A DNA stretch of 64,000 nt, from assembly GCF_000340215.1 (NCBI RefSeq), contig NW_006921539.1:3617118-3681117 (forward strand). Reading direction: 5' to 3'. The translations under genes and the position numbers were made by a program. Below are positions 12,540-25,300 of the stretch, one piece after another. The stretch's first letter is position 1. Every line of letters starts with the position of its first letter. The notes under the pieces are model-generated. The model was given only the letters and a program-made list of their open reading frames with translations. It did no database searches and was not told the DNA's origin. The stretch comes from Pseudocercospora fijiensis CIRAD86. Lineage: Eukaryota; Ascomycota; Dothideomycetes; Mycosphaerellales; Mycosphaerellaceae.

Positions 12540-13076
12540 GTTTAGATTTTTATAAAAAGAAAACAGGGAAAAATAAGGAAGGTTGAAGAGCCTAATAGTT
12601 ATAGTTATAGGCACTATCCCTATTTTCTAGAGCATATTATACACCTGCCTTCGCAACTCTACCTAATACTCCCTCTAAATATCCTTATACTCTACCTACT
12701 AAAAATTCAACTAGGTACCTAGACCTGTAGCTACCTCTATATCTTTCACTATCTTCTATAGGTTAAAGGCCTCTTCTATAGCAGCCTCTACCTCCTTATA
12801 TAATACGAAGTTACTACCTACCCTACCCTTTATATCTCCTAAATAACTAAGAGTTCTAAGGAACGAACTAGCATTCGGCCTTAGTATAGCGAGTAACTAG
12901 TAGAACGTTCTATAGAGCTGCCTTATAGCTCTTTTATATACTATACCGATACCGAGGGAGGAGCTATCCTAGTACTTAATGTTATCGAATAGTTCGGTAG
13001 GAAAGTGTATAAACTTCTTAAGGAGGAGGACTTCTAGGGAAATCGATGAGTTCTGCCTAGATCTAGATAAAGACAT
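12540..13076 (-). pseudogene. small unrecognised ORF beside the H3-like pseudogene
   Basis: From an intact ATG at 13076 a minus-strand frame runs about 150-175 codons with a few TAG stops of the RIP type. The predicted product begins MSLSRSRQNSSISLEVLLLK and is mostly amphipathic-helical, with segments such as YKEVEAAIEEAFNL. I recognise no domain. It is convergent with the H3-like pseudogene and lies between two copies of the 12-bp GCCGGCTACGCT repeat. Its 3' end is uncertain. Confidence 0.35.
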
Positions 13077-13282
13077 TCTACTAAGCAGTTAGGGAATTGA
13101 ACCGTAAACGAAAGGATGAAATTCATACCTAAGGAGTGCAGTTTCCGAACTAAACTATAATGCCTTATATATATGTGTATATGCTTTTAATTAGTTAGTG
13201 CCCTTAGCTAATTGTCTATAGATTTAAGGTTATATAAGTACCTTTATACAACTACGTAGCCTAAGTAGGATTCGAAAATTCT

Positions 13283-13508
13283 ATAAGTACTAAGGACTAA
13301 AAATGCCGGCTACGCTGCCGGCTACACTACTAAGTCTTATAAAGGGCTTGCTTAAAGCTACGTATACATTCGTACACTTCTTAAAAACTGATAAATTATA
13401 TGGTTCGAACTAGCTACTTATATAGTTGCTTAGCAAACCAACCTAAACCAAACTAGAGTTTCGGCTTAGCAAACTAAACTAAACTAACCCGAACTACTAC
13501 GGGGTCTA
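13283..13508. repeat. GCCGGCTACGCT repeat and AAC-rich tandem units next to the truncated gypsy copy
   Basis: 13305-13330 holds two copies of the 12-mer. About 13428-13495 holds two roughly 36-base units starting TTAGCAAAC and continuing with CTAAAC-like triplet-rich sequence. No coding frame is seen. Confidence 0.45.
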
Positions 13509-16500
13509 GAAATAGCTATAGCGAGTACGAAAGGCTGTCTTCTATTCATCGCCCTTGCGAATACGAATGCGGTAATAGGCGTCCTTAATGTCTAATATAG
13601 TATAGTAGTAGGTACTAGAAAGGCGATCGAGGGTCTTATTAATAAGAGGGAGTAGATAGCGGTCTTTAATAGTAACAGTATTAAGCCTACGATAGTCGAC
13701 ATATAGGCGTAGGCTACTATCCTTCTTTAGTACGAATAGGATAGGTGTACTAGCAGGGCTGTTACTATATCGGATTCGACTATTAGCTAGGTTTTCCTCT
13801 AGGTACTTACGTAGTATAGTAAGCTCTCGTTTACTAAGGTTATAGAGGGGGCTAAAAGGAACCTCCTTGCCCTCTATAATATCAATCTTATAATCCGTCT
13901 CTTTAAATATAGGCAATGTCGATGCTAGGTAGTGTTTAAATACATTAATATAGGTTTCTCAAATAGGCACTAGTATATAAGAGAGCTAATTAGGGTCTAT
14001 ACTATTAGGGGGTATAGGTTTATCGTTATCTCTACCGAGAAGATTAGCTATCGGATTAGCTAAGGCAGGTGTTAGGTTGCTAATAAACAGGACCCTAATA
14101 TCGTTAGGGCACTCGCTAATATTAATGTGTTTAATATTCTCTTTCCTAGCGATTCTAAATCGCTACTTCTAGAGGCCTAGGTCTATAGCTATAGCGTAGT
14201 ACTTAAGAACAGGGTTGCTAATAACAATAGTAGCTCCCCTATATAGGTTATCTGTATCTACTACGTAGGCAGTAAAGTCTAGTAGGCGTTTATTTCCGAG
14301 GTCGTCCTTTAGAGCTATAGGAACATAGTAGGCCCTATAGGTTAAGTGCCGAGCGTTATTAAACTAAGCAAGGGTTAGCAGGTTAGTCTTCGGCAGTTGT
14401 CGAAGGTCTAATTGCTTAGCTAGGCGATAGCTAATAAGGGTACTAACTAAATTTCCTAGATCTAGTATAACCTTAGTTTAATAGGTAGTGCCCTTCGTAT
14501 CCTATATAAGGTAGGAGCGTGTTATAGCTAGTACAATGTCGATAGTCTTACGCCGTACGAGGCTAATAGTTAGTACGGCGCTTACTCTTTTTTCGAAGGT
14601 TAGCCTATAGGGGTAGCGTTAGCCGCTAAGAGGTACTTTCGGTGTTTAGCGGAAGTACGGTTAATTCGGGCCTAGTCCTTAGGTTTGTCGCATTAGCCTA
14701 GTAGATAGCTAGTACTATTACAATTGAAGCACTTTAATCCGGTTAGTAGACTACCGTAGCTGTTATTACTATTATTAGCCGAGCGGTTAGCATTGTAGGG
14801 ATACGAGCCCCTTCTACGGCCCCTATCGCGGCCTCCTCTATATAGCCGGCGGCTACGGCCTCTTCTACGGTTATTGTTACTATTCCTATTATTAGTATTA
14901 TTATTATAGTAGGAACCTTAGTTTCCTCCGCGGCTACTACGATTGCCGCGGTTAGTACTAGCTAGCCGGATCCTCGATTCTAGTCGTTATTAGAGCTAGA
15001 TAGCTCGTTCGGCTGTTTCTACTTCGACTATAAATTAAATGCGTATTAGGTTAGCTTATTCGAATATACGGCGGCGGTTCAATTCGAGAATAAGCTCCTA
15101 CCTAAGCTTAGGGCGTATTTCCGAGATCTATATAGAATTAGTCTTAGGCGGAAGTGTAAGGCGGAAGCCGAGGAGGCTTAGCGCTAAGCACGTAGCGACC
15201 CTAGCCTATAAGTGCGCCCGAGATCTACGCTTAGTAAGCGCGGATACTTCCGATCTTTTGTCGCGGCGTAAGACGCTAGTAAACGGGCGCACTAGTGTAG
15301 CGGTCTAATAGAAAGGTCGTCTTTAAGGGTTTTTAAATAGGCTTTAAATAAGCGAGCCGATTAATCGGTCTTCTATTTAGCTCGAAGATATAGGTCCTAA
15401 GTATATTGCTACCTTAGTATAGGGTTTCTAAGGGTGTCTAGTATAATAGTTTTGTAGGTTTGCTACTAAATAGCAGTCTAGTTATTAAGGGAGTCGAAAT
15501 AGTTATCCTATATACGCTTTAGGTCGCTATTAATATACTATATAGCGTAGACAACTAGTAAATAGTCGTCTAGAAGAGCCCTCGGCGCATTTCGCTAGTT
15601 AAGCTCGCAATTACGTATATAATCGTTATATTGCTTGCGACTAGAGCTGTTAAATACGGTATAGTCCTTAAGTTTAGCGTCCTTCTTTTAGATAGGTAGT
15701 AAAGAAGGTCCCGCTATTAGTTTAGTTATCGGGGCTTCCTAAGGGCGACGGAGCTCGAGGAGATTATCCTTTAGCTATTATTCTTAACATAGGGTAGTAA
15801 GCCTGTTTTAAGTAGCTTCCTAAAGTCTCCCTAATAGTTAAGGGCTAAAGGCTAGTTAGCTATATCGACGGTTAACAATATTGCTAAGAATGTCGTTAAT
15901 AGGCAACTCTAGGTCGTTACCTAGAATTATAGGTTCTTCGGCAGGCCTAGTAGTAGGCTCTTTAGTAGGAGGCACTTTAGTAGGTGCTTTAGTAGGCACT
16001 TTAGTAGGTACTATGCTACTAGCATTGTCGTTGCTAGCGCTGCTAGCGGTAGCACAGTTGTTGTTTCGTAACGAGCCGGCTATTATAATAGAGGGTAATA
16101 CTAATAATATATTATTAGCCCCTAAAATACGGATATAGCGGAATTAGTAGATATTAGTCTAGTACGATTAACTTAGTATAATAGGCCGTATAGAAGGCCT
16201 TGCTTAATAATTAGTACGGTTGCTTCGATAGAATAGTACGTATAGGTCCCGTTCTTCGGGCGCAATATAGTTAAATTAGTCTTATTCGTAGCTATACTGC
16301 TAAAAGCTTGAAATAAGGACTATCTAGCTGCTGCCCTTAAAGGGTAGATCGAATACTATATAAGAAGGGTATATTAGTAGGTAGATAGGGTAGTAGTAGG
16401 TATAGGTAGTATTCGATAAGGAGCTAGAAGGAGAGGGAGGAAGGTAGGCAAGTTAGCCTATTACTAAGCGCTAAGCCCTGCCTAAGGCATTAAGACCCTA

Positions 16501-16555
16501 GCTTCACTCGAGCCTAGTTACATACTAATTACGTATAACCTCTTTAGTCCTAACA
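13509..16555 (-). mobile_element. Ty3/gypsy copy A, minus strand, truncated inside reverse transcriptase
   Basis: Reading leftwards from the 5' LTR (16555 to 16359), the element has an Asn/Ala/Pro/Thr-rich gag (about 16140-15000), a CCHC knuckle region near 14740, a protease-like region (about 14520-14300) and reverse transcriptase up to 13509, including [20 protein letters not shown] and [12 protein letters not shown] at 13916-13542. It follows copies B and C up to the segment just after the KGDE motif, then changes abruptly to unrelated sequence at 13508. It therefore lost the rest of pol, the 3' UTR and the 3' LTR. At 15440 its gag is contiguous where copy B carries a 12.4-kb insertion, so it serves as the empty-site reference. 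It is RIP-degraded throughout. Confidence 0.85.
16359..16555 (-). repeat. 5' LTR of gypsy copy A (197 bp)
   Basis: It starts TGTTAGGACTAAAGAGG on the minus strand and ends CCCTTCTTATA, matching the copy B LTRs in length and in sequence apart mainly from C/T and G/A differences. Confidence 0.8.
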
Positions 16556-16579
16556 AAGCTTCGGCTAAAGGGCGCTAAC

Positions 16580-18160
16580 GAGACGGAAGTCTAGTATTTA
16601 CTAAAGAACTAGAGTACTAAGAAGTTATATTTATAGGCAACTTAGGCTCGTTTAAACAACCTAATTCTTATATAAATTCGCACTATATCGCCGCTAGAGA
16701 GGTACTATAATGCTATTAAGTACGATAATAAGAAGAACCTCGTTTAGTACTCGATATATAGTACTATTATCGAGTTACTAAAGATAGACGCTCGGCAACT
16801 ATATAAGGCTAATCTTTAGCTATATAGGCTTAGTAAACGCACTTAATTCTAGAAGGTTAAGAATATGCCCTATTTCGAGAATTTACAACCTCCGGCGGTA
16901 TAGGACTTCGTACGGAAGCAATTAAATATTATAGAAGAGTTAGAAGCTAAAGTAAGGCCTATATACGAGGGCCTTATACTATACCGCGATAGATACTAAC
17001 CTCCTTACTATAATTGCCTACTATAGTTTTAGCAGTACCTGCCTTGTTACTATATACTACGGCATTACCTGTTTATAACACCTCTAAGCCTATAACAATA
17101 ACAACTCTATATTAGCTTCTATAGCGGCTATAACTCGTAGAAGATAGCCGATTATTAGCGGTAGAGAGATAGTACTACTCTATTTATCGAAGGTTATAAG
17201 GATAAGAAGCCCTTCGTTACTAGTAACCCCTATCTTCGTAACCTACGCGCTTACTTTAACGAAGGTATTAAAGGCCTCTTATAGCACTTCTATACGGTCC
17301 GTAACGATAAGACGATCTATAATAGTACGCTTAAAGATAACTATATAAGAGCCTTCTTACGGAAGGTTAAAGATACTATATATTCGCTCTCTACGTACTT
17401 ACTAGACGACTTTATATAGGAAGGGTAACTAGCGGTTGCCTTTACTAGTAAGCGATAACGGTAGTAGACTTCTATACTTCTAGCTAAGCCTATAACTCTA
17501 ACTTAACCTCGCTATCTAACCCTTCCGCTACTGCTACTACTACTACTAGCGCTAGCGCTAGCGACTAAATATAGACCTCGAGCGTTTAATCTTCCGCCGC
17601 TTAATAAGACTCTCTTATTACTAATACGTCGACTGTTATAAGTTATCGACCTTCTTACGCTAAGTCTACTACCCTTTAGGCCCTTACCTTCGAAGGCGCG
17701 GCTACCGCTACCGCTACCGCTACCGCTACCGCTACCGCTACTGCTACCGCGGTAGCCGCGCGAGTCGCTTTTGTCTATATAGTCGGCTTAGCCGCTCGAT
17801 TTAGATACTATTAAAGAAATAGCTAAGCTTATAAACCTTACTTTACTAGCGGCGCTAGTAAGAGAGGCTTCGCTATTAAAATAAGACCTAGAAGTAGTAG
17901 AAGACTTCCCTTAGTTAGATAACGATAACGCGATACGAGAAGTAGTAGGTAAGAGGCGGACTTCTAATAAATATAATAGTAATAAGCGTAAGAGATTAGT
18001 AGCGATAATACTACCTACTATTAAGAGGCCGAATAAGAGGAAGAATTAGATAGATAATAGTAGCGATAGCGACAACACCTTAGAAGCTATAACAGCCTAA
18101 TTAGGTAAGCCGAGCTAATATACGAAAACCGAGCATTTCCGTAAGTTTAGTAGGTCCTAT
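16580..18160 (+). pseudogene. transposase remnant with SWIM-like zinc finger (MULE-like), RIP-degraded
   Basis: A plus-strand frame with RIP-type TAG/TAA stops gives a helical region (about 16690-16960) followed near 16995-17065 by a C-x-C...PC-x-H-like pattern. It now reads YNCLL...QYLPCYYILRHYLF, and the missing Cys and His are both Tyr, the expected RIP outcome (TGT to TAT, CAC to TAC). That pattern with FITPLSL after it is typical of SWIM zinc fingers at the C-terminus of Mutator-like transposases. The tail (about 17500-18100) is low complexity, with a six-base repeat at 17698-17750 and a Lys/Arg-rich end. The catalytic DDE part is not visible here, so the family is a moderate-confidence inference. 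Confidence 0.45.
17698..17750 (+). repeat. GCTACC hexanucleotide repeat
   Basis: About eight tandem GCTACC units with one CT change lie within the low-complexity tail of the SWIM-like transposase remnant. Confidence 0.8.
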
Positions 18161-19032
18161 TTTACGCCTGAAAATCGGGACATTCCTTAGCCGGAATAGT
18201 GAGATAGTCCCGTAGAAACCCAAAGGAATAGTACGCTAAAAACCTATAACAACTAAGGCCATCTGCAGAATCACCCACAAGCTACCCGGCGTCGTGCTCA
18301 TCTCATATCTCTTAATCAATGTTTCAATCATAATTCCCAACCTCCATCCCGCTGACCTCAACGATCCAAACCTCGGCTTTATCGGCCAAATGCACGAATC
18401 AGGAGCTGTCGTGCGATGCGATGACGGAATGACGACCGGAAGAAAAAAAGTCCGTCCAGATGAACATCATAATAAGGACAATGGATGTATCCGCCTTCTT
18501 CTTCACACCCGCGACCTCCAGAAGCATGTGCAAAATCCCCATAATGGTGGAGAAAGTCCACGACGCTTTTTCTCTTCCGCCTCATCTTCTCGCGGTGCTG
18601 CTGGGTCCAGCTGAGCCGATACTTCCTCTCGCAAGCTCTGATTCACCTGATCCATGACAGGACCATTCGTCAAAGGTGCTCGTGCTCGTGCTCGTGCTTG
18701 CCAAAGCGTGCCAGGTGATTGCTTGAAGCTGGAAGAAGGCCCGTATGGCAGGCAAGCTCGAATTTCGGAGCCGACCCGACCCGACGCAGCGCAGCCTTCA
18801 CGCAGCCTAATCGCCTCGCACCGCAGATCCCGTGTTTCGCGTGGCGTGCTTAGCATAGACACATCGGCGGAGTCAGCGGTCATTGTGATGCATCGCGCCG
18901 ACGTTGCAGCACTCGATGAGCGTTGCGTGCGACAGCTTCCGGAGAGGAGTCCCTTCCGGATTGAGCGCAAGGAGATCTTTAGAATGTAGGTTCTTTCCAA
19001 AAATTCTCACAGCCTCTTTCCAACCGTTCGTT
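18161..19032. other. left boundary of the gene island and 3' flank of the DUF6536 gene
   Basis: Base usage changes sharply near 18250: CpA and TpG become common and in-frame TAG density falls. Short ORFs on both strands (for example 18503-19000) overlap each other, start at poor sites and show no domain. I see no gene here. Part of it is probably the 3' UTR of the gene that ends at 19033. Confidence 0.5.
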
Positions 19033-21692
19033 CTATCGTACATGTACACGTTCTGATCTATCGTCAGCACCAGACTGCCGCTTCCTAACCCCACCCCCAG
19101 CATACATCCTCCCCTCAACAAGCGGCAGCACAGGACCAGAAGTAAAAGAACAATGCCCAATCTCATCCTCCCTCTCACTTTCCACCTCCCCCCACTGCAC
19201 CGGCAAATACGCAGCATCAGCATCGTCCTGCGGGCGATGACAAGCGGCTGCGATGGCTACAGAGCAGGAACTCGCAATGGGCATCTGACTCCCGAATTTG
19301 CGGAAACCCATGGCTAAAGCCACGAATAGAAGTACAATGCCGATGAGCATGGTGACGAGGATGGGTGGACAGCTGTAGCCGACTGAGGACATATCGTCGC
19401 CTTCCGTGGGGTTTCCGTCGTAGTATGTGTTGATTCTTGCGAGGAAGATGGATTGGGAGATCATCCAGTGCAGCGTTGCGGAGATGAGGAGGAGAGGTGC
19501 TGAGTATCGGAGTGGGAGCTGGAGGTAGTAGGTCGATCTTTGTTGTCCGTGAGGATGGCTGACGCGAAGAGGTTTTCGGCGTAGAGCGTATGAGGACCAT
19601 TCTTTTGCGAGGAGCATCGAGCTTAGAAGGCTGTTGTAAAGCAGATAGAGGAACGAAGCGATTGCTTGCGGCAAATTGGCTGGAGTCATGTCAGCGGATG
19701 TCATGTCACACCACCACCACCATGACACTTTCTTTCTGATCTGACTTACCAAGCAGGATGGAGCTGATCAACCCACTTGCTCCACTCTCAGGAAGTTCAG
19801 TAGAAATGAATGCTCGCGAGTCGATAGAACCGAATCCGATGCGGAAAGGAGATGCACCATCACCTTGAAGCTGACTGGTACCCATGCCGAGAAGAGAGGC
19901 TGTTGTAATTATGGCGGAAATGATCAGCGTGAATGCAGTAATCCAGCGCCCTTTCGATGCTGCTCGGAAGAACCATGTAGTCTTTTCAGGGTAGAATGTG
20001 ACAGGCATAGGATCCGTATTCGGCTTCTTCTCGTTCGGGTTCAACTTCCAGCTCTTGATGTCCTTTCGACTCATCAGGCATCGTCCTTTGGTAAGATCGT
20101 CCGGTTGGTCAAGGTAACTGGCGACAGCATCGCCGACCGTGACCAATGTAGCATCTTTCTGTTGATACAGCGTGACAAACATGGCTACGCTTTTCAGGAC
20201 GTTCATCACAATCACCGCGACAAGAATTTGTACGCTGAACTGCAATTCACAGTGGCTGGGCGTGATTTGACTCAAGCAGTAATCAATCTTCCGCCCGTTA
20301 ATGGTCCAGTTGTCAACGTGCTTCTTGAGCGTACTTGTGGCACATTTCAGTTGAAACGTGTGGGAGGAGTTGTAATCGTTTTCACACATCCACCTGTATC
20401 GCAGCTCGCTGTCGTAATAATCTGTGGTACCTTCCACCATAAAAAGAGTCTCGTTCTTGGCCTGATCTCCAGTCTCGGTAGTGATGGTCAGGAGATGGTT
20501 TCGGCCAGTCACAAAATTAGTGCCGTAGGCATTGATGCAGTCCGTGTTATTCAGGCGTTCGACGAGAGTCTCGTTGTCGTAGTTCTGACCCCACCACTTC
20601 TGAAGTGAAGGCAGGAAGGATGTGTCAGATGGCATTGTCACGTAGTATTCATCATCGTCAGGCGTCACTGTGCTTGGAGGATTGACCAAAGGTATCTTCG
20701 TGGAAAAATTGCCGCCCTTCAGCCATTCCGGATTTACTGTAGCCATAATGTATTGGTTTGACTGTCTGAAAGTCAGTAAAATGCGCAAAGAATGAGTGCT
20801 ACAATTTCCCCACATCGATTGTCTTGAAGGCTGCAGAGTTGTAAAGCAGGTGAATCGGCACACTGCTGACCGCCAGAATCCACCAAAGTACAATGCGCAA
20901 CCACTTGATGCGGGAGAGATTGCGAACGCTGGCGACCCCAATATCCACCCAATCTCCCTTCGCGTGTGCTCGATCGACTTCTGCGCGCGTTGGAGCAGCG
21001 AGGGCCTGCATGGTGTAGTTGCTCGCCGATAGAAGCAGGGAGCTCAGGCCGTTGATCAGAATATGCAGCCACGTCGTCCAATGGTCCACCACTTCACAAG
21101 AACCCTCATACGCGACTCCAATGCCATCAAGGACAGGGAACTTCGCCGCGGCAGCGATGAGCAAGATGGTATTCATCACGCCCACCGTTGTTGCGGTCCA
21201 TGCGCACACTCTCACACCAAAGTGCCATCCTGACAACTTCCTCTTCTTCTGGCTTCGCAGTGTCGAGGTGATCGAAAGTCGTGGGTCTGATCTCAGTGGT
21301 GGACTGCTGTCTGCACTATTCTTCTGACCCAGGTCGGAGAGAGCGTGGTGGTGTGATACCAGGCCCTTTGTACCGTCATCGACACCATCCCAGAATGTGT
21401 TCCCGTCTATGGAGATGTAGCTGGGTGCTCTGCACAATGATTGTGCAATTAGCAAAGTTGTATTTGATGTTGCGCACGATATGTGGAAGTTTAGTACGAG
21501 GACGAGGCGCATTCAAGCGGGAGGATTCGGCGTGCTTGCACGATGTCTCTCTCGTATTCGCGGGCGCAAAACATACCTCTCTGGTGGTATCTCAGTCAGA
21601 TCTAGTTCTTCAAGCTCTTGCCCGTATTCGTGTCCATTATAGCTCTCGCCAACCTTGTGGTATCTCGAGGATGGATCTCCTGGGGCACTCAT
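19033..21692 (-). CDS. DUF6536-type multi-pass membrane protein
   Basis: Four exons join in frame: 21692-21577, 21429-20814, 20761-19750 and 19679-19033, giving about 796 residues. Intron 21576-21430 has GTATGT/TGCAG ends, 20813-20762 has a weaker GTGGGG donor with a CTGAC branch site, and 19749-19680 has GTAAGT/CCAG. The start is the ATG at 21692. Exon 2 carries the DUF6536 block: a membrane helix with CAWTATTVGVMN, then YEGSC, TWLHILINGLSSLLL, SNYTMQ..APTR, AHAKGDWVDIGV and ILWW-like IVLWWILAVSS. Exon 4 continues with NLPQAIASF, LRVSHPHGQQRSTY, LHWMISQS and a last helix (PPILVTMLIGIVLL). About seven membrane segments are visible. The exon 3 segment between helices is large, Cys-containing and has several N-glycosylation sequons, so it probably faces outside. 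Function is unknown for the family, and the DUF6536 name rests on remembered motif order. Confidence 0.85.
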
Positions 21693-22355
21693 TGCCAGCC
21701 TCCGTTCGCTGCTCCAGATCGTCCAACATAGCCGGGAGAACAATTCTCAGCGAGCAGCAGCAGCAGCAGCAGCAGCAGGAGGATGCCACCAGGCCCGCCA
21801 TTGTGAATCGCGGCATTAACGTTATTGTTCAGCTGAAGCCGTCTAGCTTGAGACGATCTCTCTTGGTGACGTGCTTCGACCCCGAAATGTTACCGTCTCT
21901 GCACCTCTCTGCACCTCCGTCCGACTTTGCTGAATCCTGAAGGATGCCAGCACGCCACGAGCGGGTTGGCGTCATCTCCAGCAATGTGCCGATTGGCTGT
22001 TCCGAGAATCTATTTGGAGAAAGCCGAAGAAGAAGCAGCCCACGCTTGAGTCACGAAATATGCCTTGTGATGCTCTGACTATTGGTCTCTATAGATGCAC
22101 AGGTTCAGAGTCATGCCATCGCAGGTGGAAGATTTGATAACATCGATGGAATTAACAGACGCTGGTGGCGGGAGAGGAAGCTCGAGATAGTGATGATGAG
22201 TGTCTTGAATTTGGATACTGCCAGCTACGGTTTCCAATGAGCACGCGCATCGCGCTGCAAAATCGTCAACAATATACCCACACGAGTTTCCAGCATTGGC
22301 TCGTAGCACTCGCTTCATAATCCTTTCATGCCCTTCTCTGCTCGCTCTGACTTAT
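21693..22355. promoter_or_regulatory. 5' flank of the DUF6536 gene and 3' flank of the helicase gene
   Basis: No gene is seen. It must hold the promoter of the gene starting at 21692 and the terminator of the one ending at 22356, both on the minus strand. Confidence 0.4.
21754..21778. repeat. (CAG)n microsatellite
   Basis: About eight CAG units lie 60-90 bases upstream of the DUF6536 start codon, probably in its 5' UTR. The tract keeps CpA, so it is not RIP-affected. Confidence 0.85.
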
Positions 22356-25300
22356 TCAAGTTCTGACCAGCTGTCTCTGAATATCCTCGTTATACTTGGT
22401 CGTAACATTGGCGGGATAGGCTTTGAGCCCCTTCAGCCAGCCGTTGCCCTCTCTGTTCAACTTCCCATGAGGTTGCTCGCCCACTCCGGTCATCTCGCGA
22501 CTGAATTTAGACACACTCATCTTGTAGCGAACGTATGCTGGCGTGTCTGGCTCGCGTAGCAAACGCTTCATGGCATTGCCGGTACTGCCTGCAAAGAAGG
22601 CGTTAGTAGGCAACAAGAGGAAGATGGCCACAATCTATACTCACAATCACCGCCGAGAATCCATCGGACCTCCTGAGCCCGTGTCATGGCGACATTCATG
22701 CGCTTGTCATCATCCACGAAGCCAATATCAGCTCGCCGGGTACGTGGATCATATTTCTGCACTGAGCAATCGATGATGGTGACGGGAGATTCGGTGCCCT
22801 GAGAAGAGTCGATCGTGGCGATTCTAGGTAGCTGCGAGTCCGGAATGCGGTACTTGCGCTGGATGTAGCGCATCGCGTCTTCATAGCAGAGCTTGGCCTC
22901 CTTATAAGCACAGATGACAAGGACCTTCTCGTTGGTCTTCTCGACGAAGTAAGCTCGTAGTTTCCAGAAAATCTTATCGCAAAAGAAACGAACGTGCTCC
23001 TACATACATGTTAGTTGATTTCAAGATGCTTGAGGTGGGTACTCACCAATACGAAGGCAGAGCGCTTCGAATTGTCCCGCTTGCCATTGATCTCCAAATA
23101 GTGTGTTCGTACAATTTTGTCAAGTTCGGTCTCGGTCTGGAGTGGGTCCCTGAACACAGTTCCAAGGTCCTCCAATATCTCGGTGAGGCAATTGAACAGT
23201 CCTGGAAATTTCTGCCGCAGAGTGAGGTACGTACTTGGCCCGTTGCGCATGCCCGGCGGGTAGAATTCCTTGAACGGCCACGCCGCAATATGATGGCTCA
23301 TACGATGCTGTTCAAGAAGCTGCACGCATGGAAAGCCTTGGCGCTTGAGGCGCGACATCAACGGGATGCTGATCCGATCGTTGAAGGGATTGAAGACCAT
23401 GCGGCCCGAGGCGCCGGTGTTGCAAGGCTCGAGCTGTCTTTCATCTCCAAGCATGACCATGCCGTGAATCTTCTGGCGCCACTCAGGATGTAGGAGTGCG
23501 GAAACGGAGTCGATCTCGTTGTCCTTGCAGGCCTCGTCTAGGACGACCACAATGCCCTTAGTCACAGTGCCATGCTTATTCGCAGCCCAGTTTTCGACGA
23601 TATCGGAGCATCGCACGTTGCCTGTAGTCGTACAAACCATGCGAACATGGGCCAGATAGTGTGCTTTGCAGAGGTTGTACGACATCTGATATCGCTTGAC
23701 TTGCCCTTGGTCACCCCAACGGAATGAGCCATCGGCGGCTCCCATCATGCATTGACGAAGAATGCTCCAGACGTCGATTTTCTCGCCGGCCTCCATGCCC
23801 GGAAGTCGGTCCCACAGCTCATAGGTTTCGTCTCGGGCGGCTCGGAAGACCTGCGCCGGTAGACCATAATCACGGTGAGAGGTGTACTTGTCATCTGAAT
23901 ACTGCAAGTCCGACCGGACCATCTCGAAATCGAGGATATCTCCGGCATCGTCTTCCTGAGTCGACTCCGGAGTGTGGATACAGGTTTGGCCGTTTGCAAT
24001 CTTCGAAGGGCTGAAATCCGCTGAAGTGGGATACACGCGCGTGGCCTTGACCGGAGAGTTGGAGTGATTGCCAAACAGCTCCTTCAGCTTCCCGATGAAA
24101 TCTGAGAGGTTGCTGTTGGCAGGCGCGAGCACTAGAACGTGAAGGCCGATTTTGTAGAGAAAAACGCAGATAGCCTGGATCAGCAGCGTCTTGCCGGTAC
24201 CAGCAGGCCCAGAGATGAGAACGATACCTCCGACCGCTTCACGAACGCTGATCAGAGCTTCCAACTGCTCTGCATTCCATTTACGCCAGCGCAGCATCCA
24301 CGTGAAAGCTTCTTCTACCACTGCATCGACCTCTTGGTACGACGATAAAGTGTGTGACCAGGGAGAGCTCTGGTCTACTCGAATGGTGTGGCCTGTGGCG
24401 AGATCAATTGTTGGTAACGACTCGTGATCTTGATTGAGGATCACCGTCTGCCAGCGATCGGCGTGCATAATGTTTCGGGACGTTTCCAACTTGTTCATTA
24501 GCTGCTGCTCGGGCATGCGAGGGCTGAATTTTGCCCGAATAGCCCGCCAGTCGACGTTGCTGTGAGTTGGTCTTGCTGCAGCGTCTCTCACTGCTGCGTT
24601 TGGTTTCCGAAGCACGAACAACGCGTCGTGTGCCCAGTCGATACTGATTGGTACCGGGCTCCTCTCGCAGACCATTCGCTGTTCTCCGTGCTCTGGTGAC
24701 AACTCGAAAGTCACGTCGGCTAGGAAGCGATCGGGAAGGTCGAATTTGACAATGCCATCAGGGCCGCCGAGCAGTCGAAAAGGCGCGAAGCGGACAGCAA
24801 GTGCCACGGCACCGCCAACACGGTAGAGAACGCCTCGATGAGCGACCGATGCCCACTCCTTCAGGGACACCTCTTGTTCAAGCCAAGCTACGCGGGTTGA
24901 CTCATAATACTCAACCGAGGCATGTGTGGCGCTCAAGAATGTATCCAGGCCGGCGATGGGCACCATCGGGTATGGGGCAGCAGGGTGGCTCATCAGTTCC
25001 GTAAGATCGCGCTGAAGGGTCAAAGGACGAAGTGCGGACCATTCTGGTGCTGACAAGGATGGCAGAGGCATCTCGGTGAAGTATGGGAGTATGGTTGAGA
25101 AGGGATAGCGGTCATCTTGGAGCGGCGTGTCAAAGCGAAGTCGCATCGCTTTCGGGGTATTGGCGAGATAGGTTCGCAATTCGTCCAGGACCTGCTTGCC
25201 CGCAGGTCCAAGTTCCGCAACCCCGAGGATGCGCGCCCAGTTGAGGCCCTGAGAACTCGCCCCATTTGCTACAAATCTTGCCTCGTCGGAGCAGGAGCCG

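Noticed and set aside
15881..16138. Open frame with Gly/Val/Leu repeats (also at 40151-40414 and 60499-60771)
   Set aside because: It is antisense to the Ala/Pro/Thr-rich gag segment of all three gypsy copies and so is a shadow of real gag coding.
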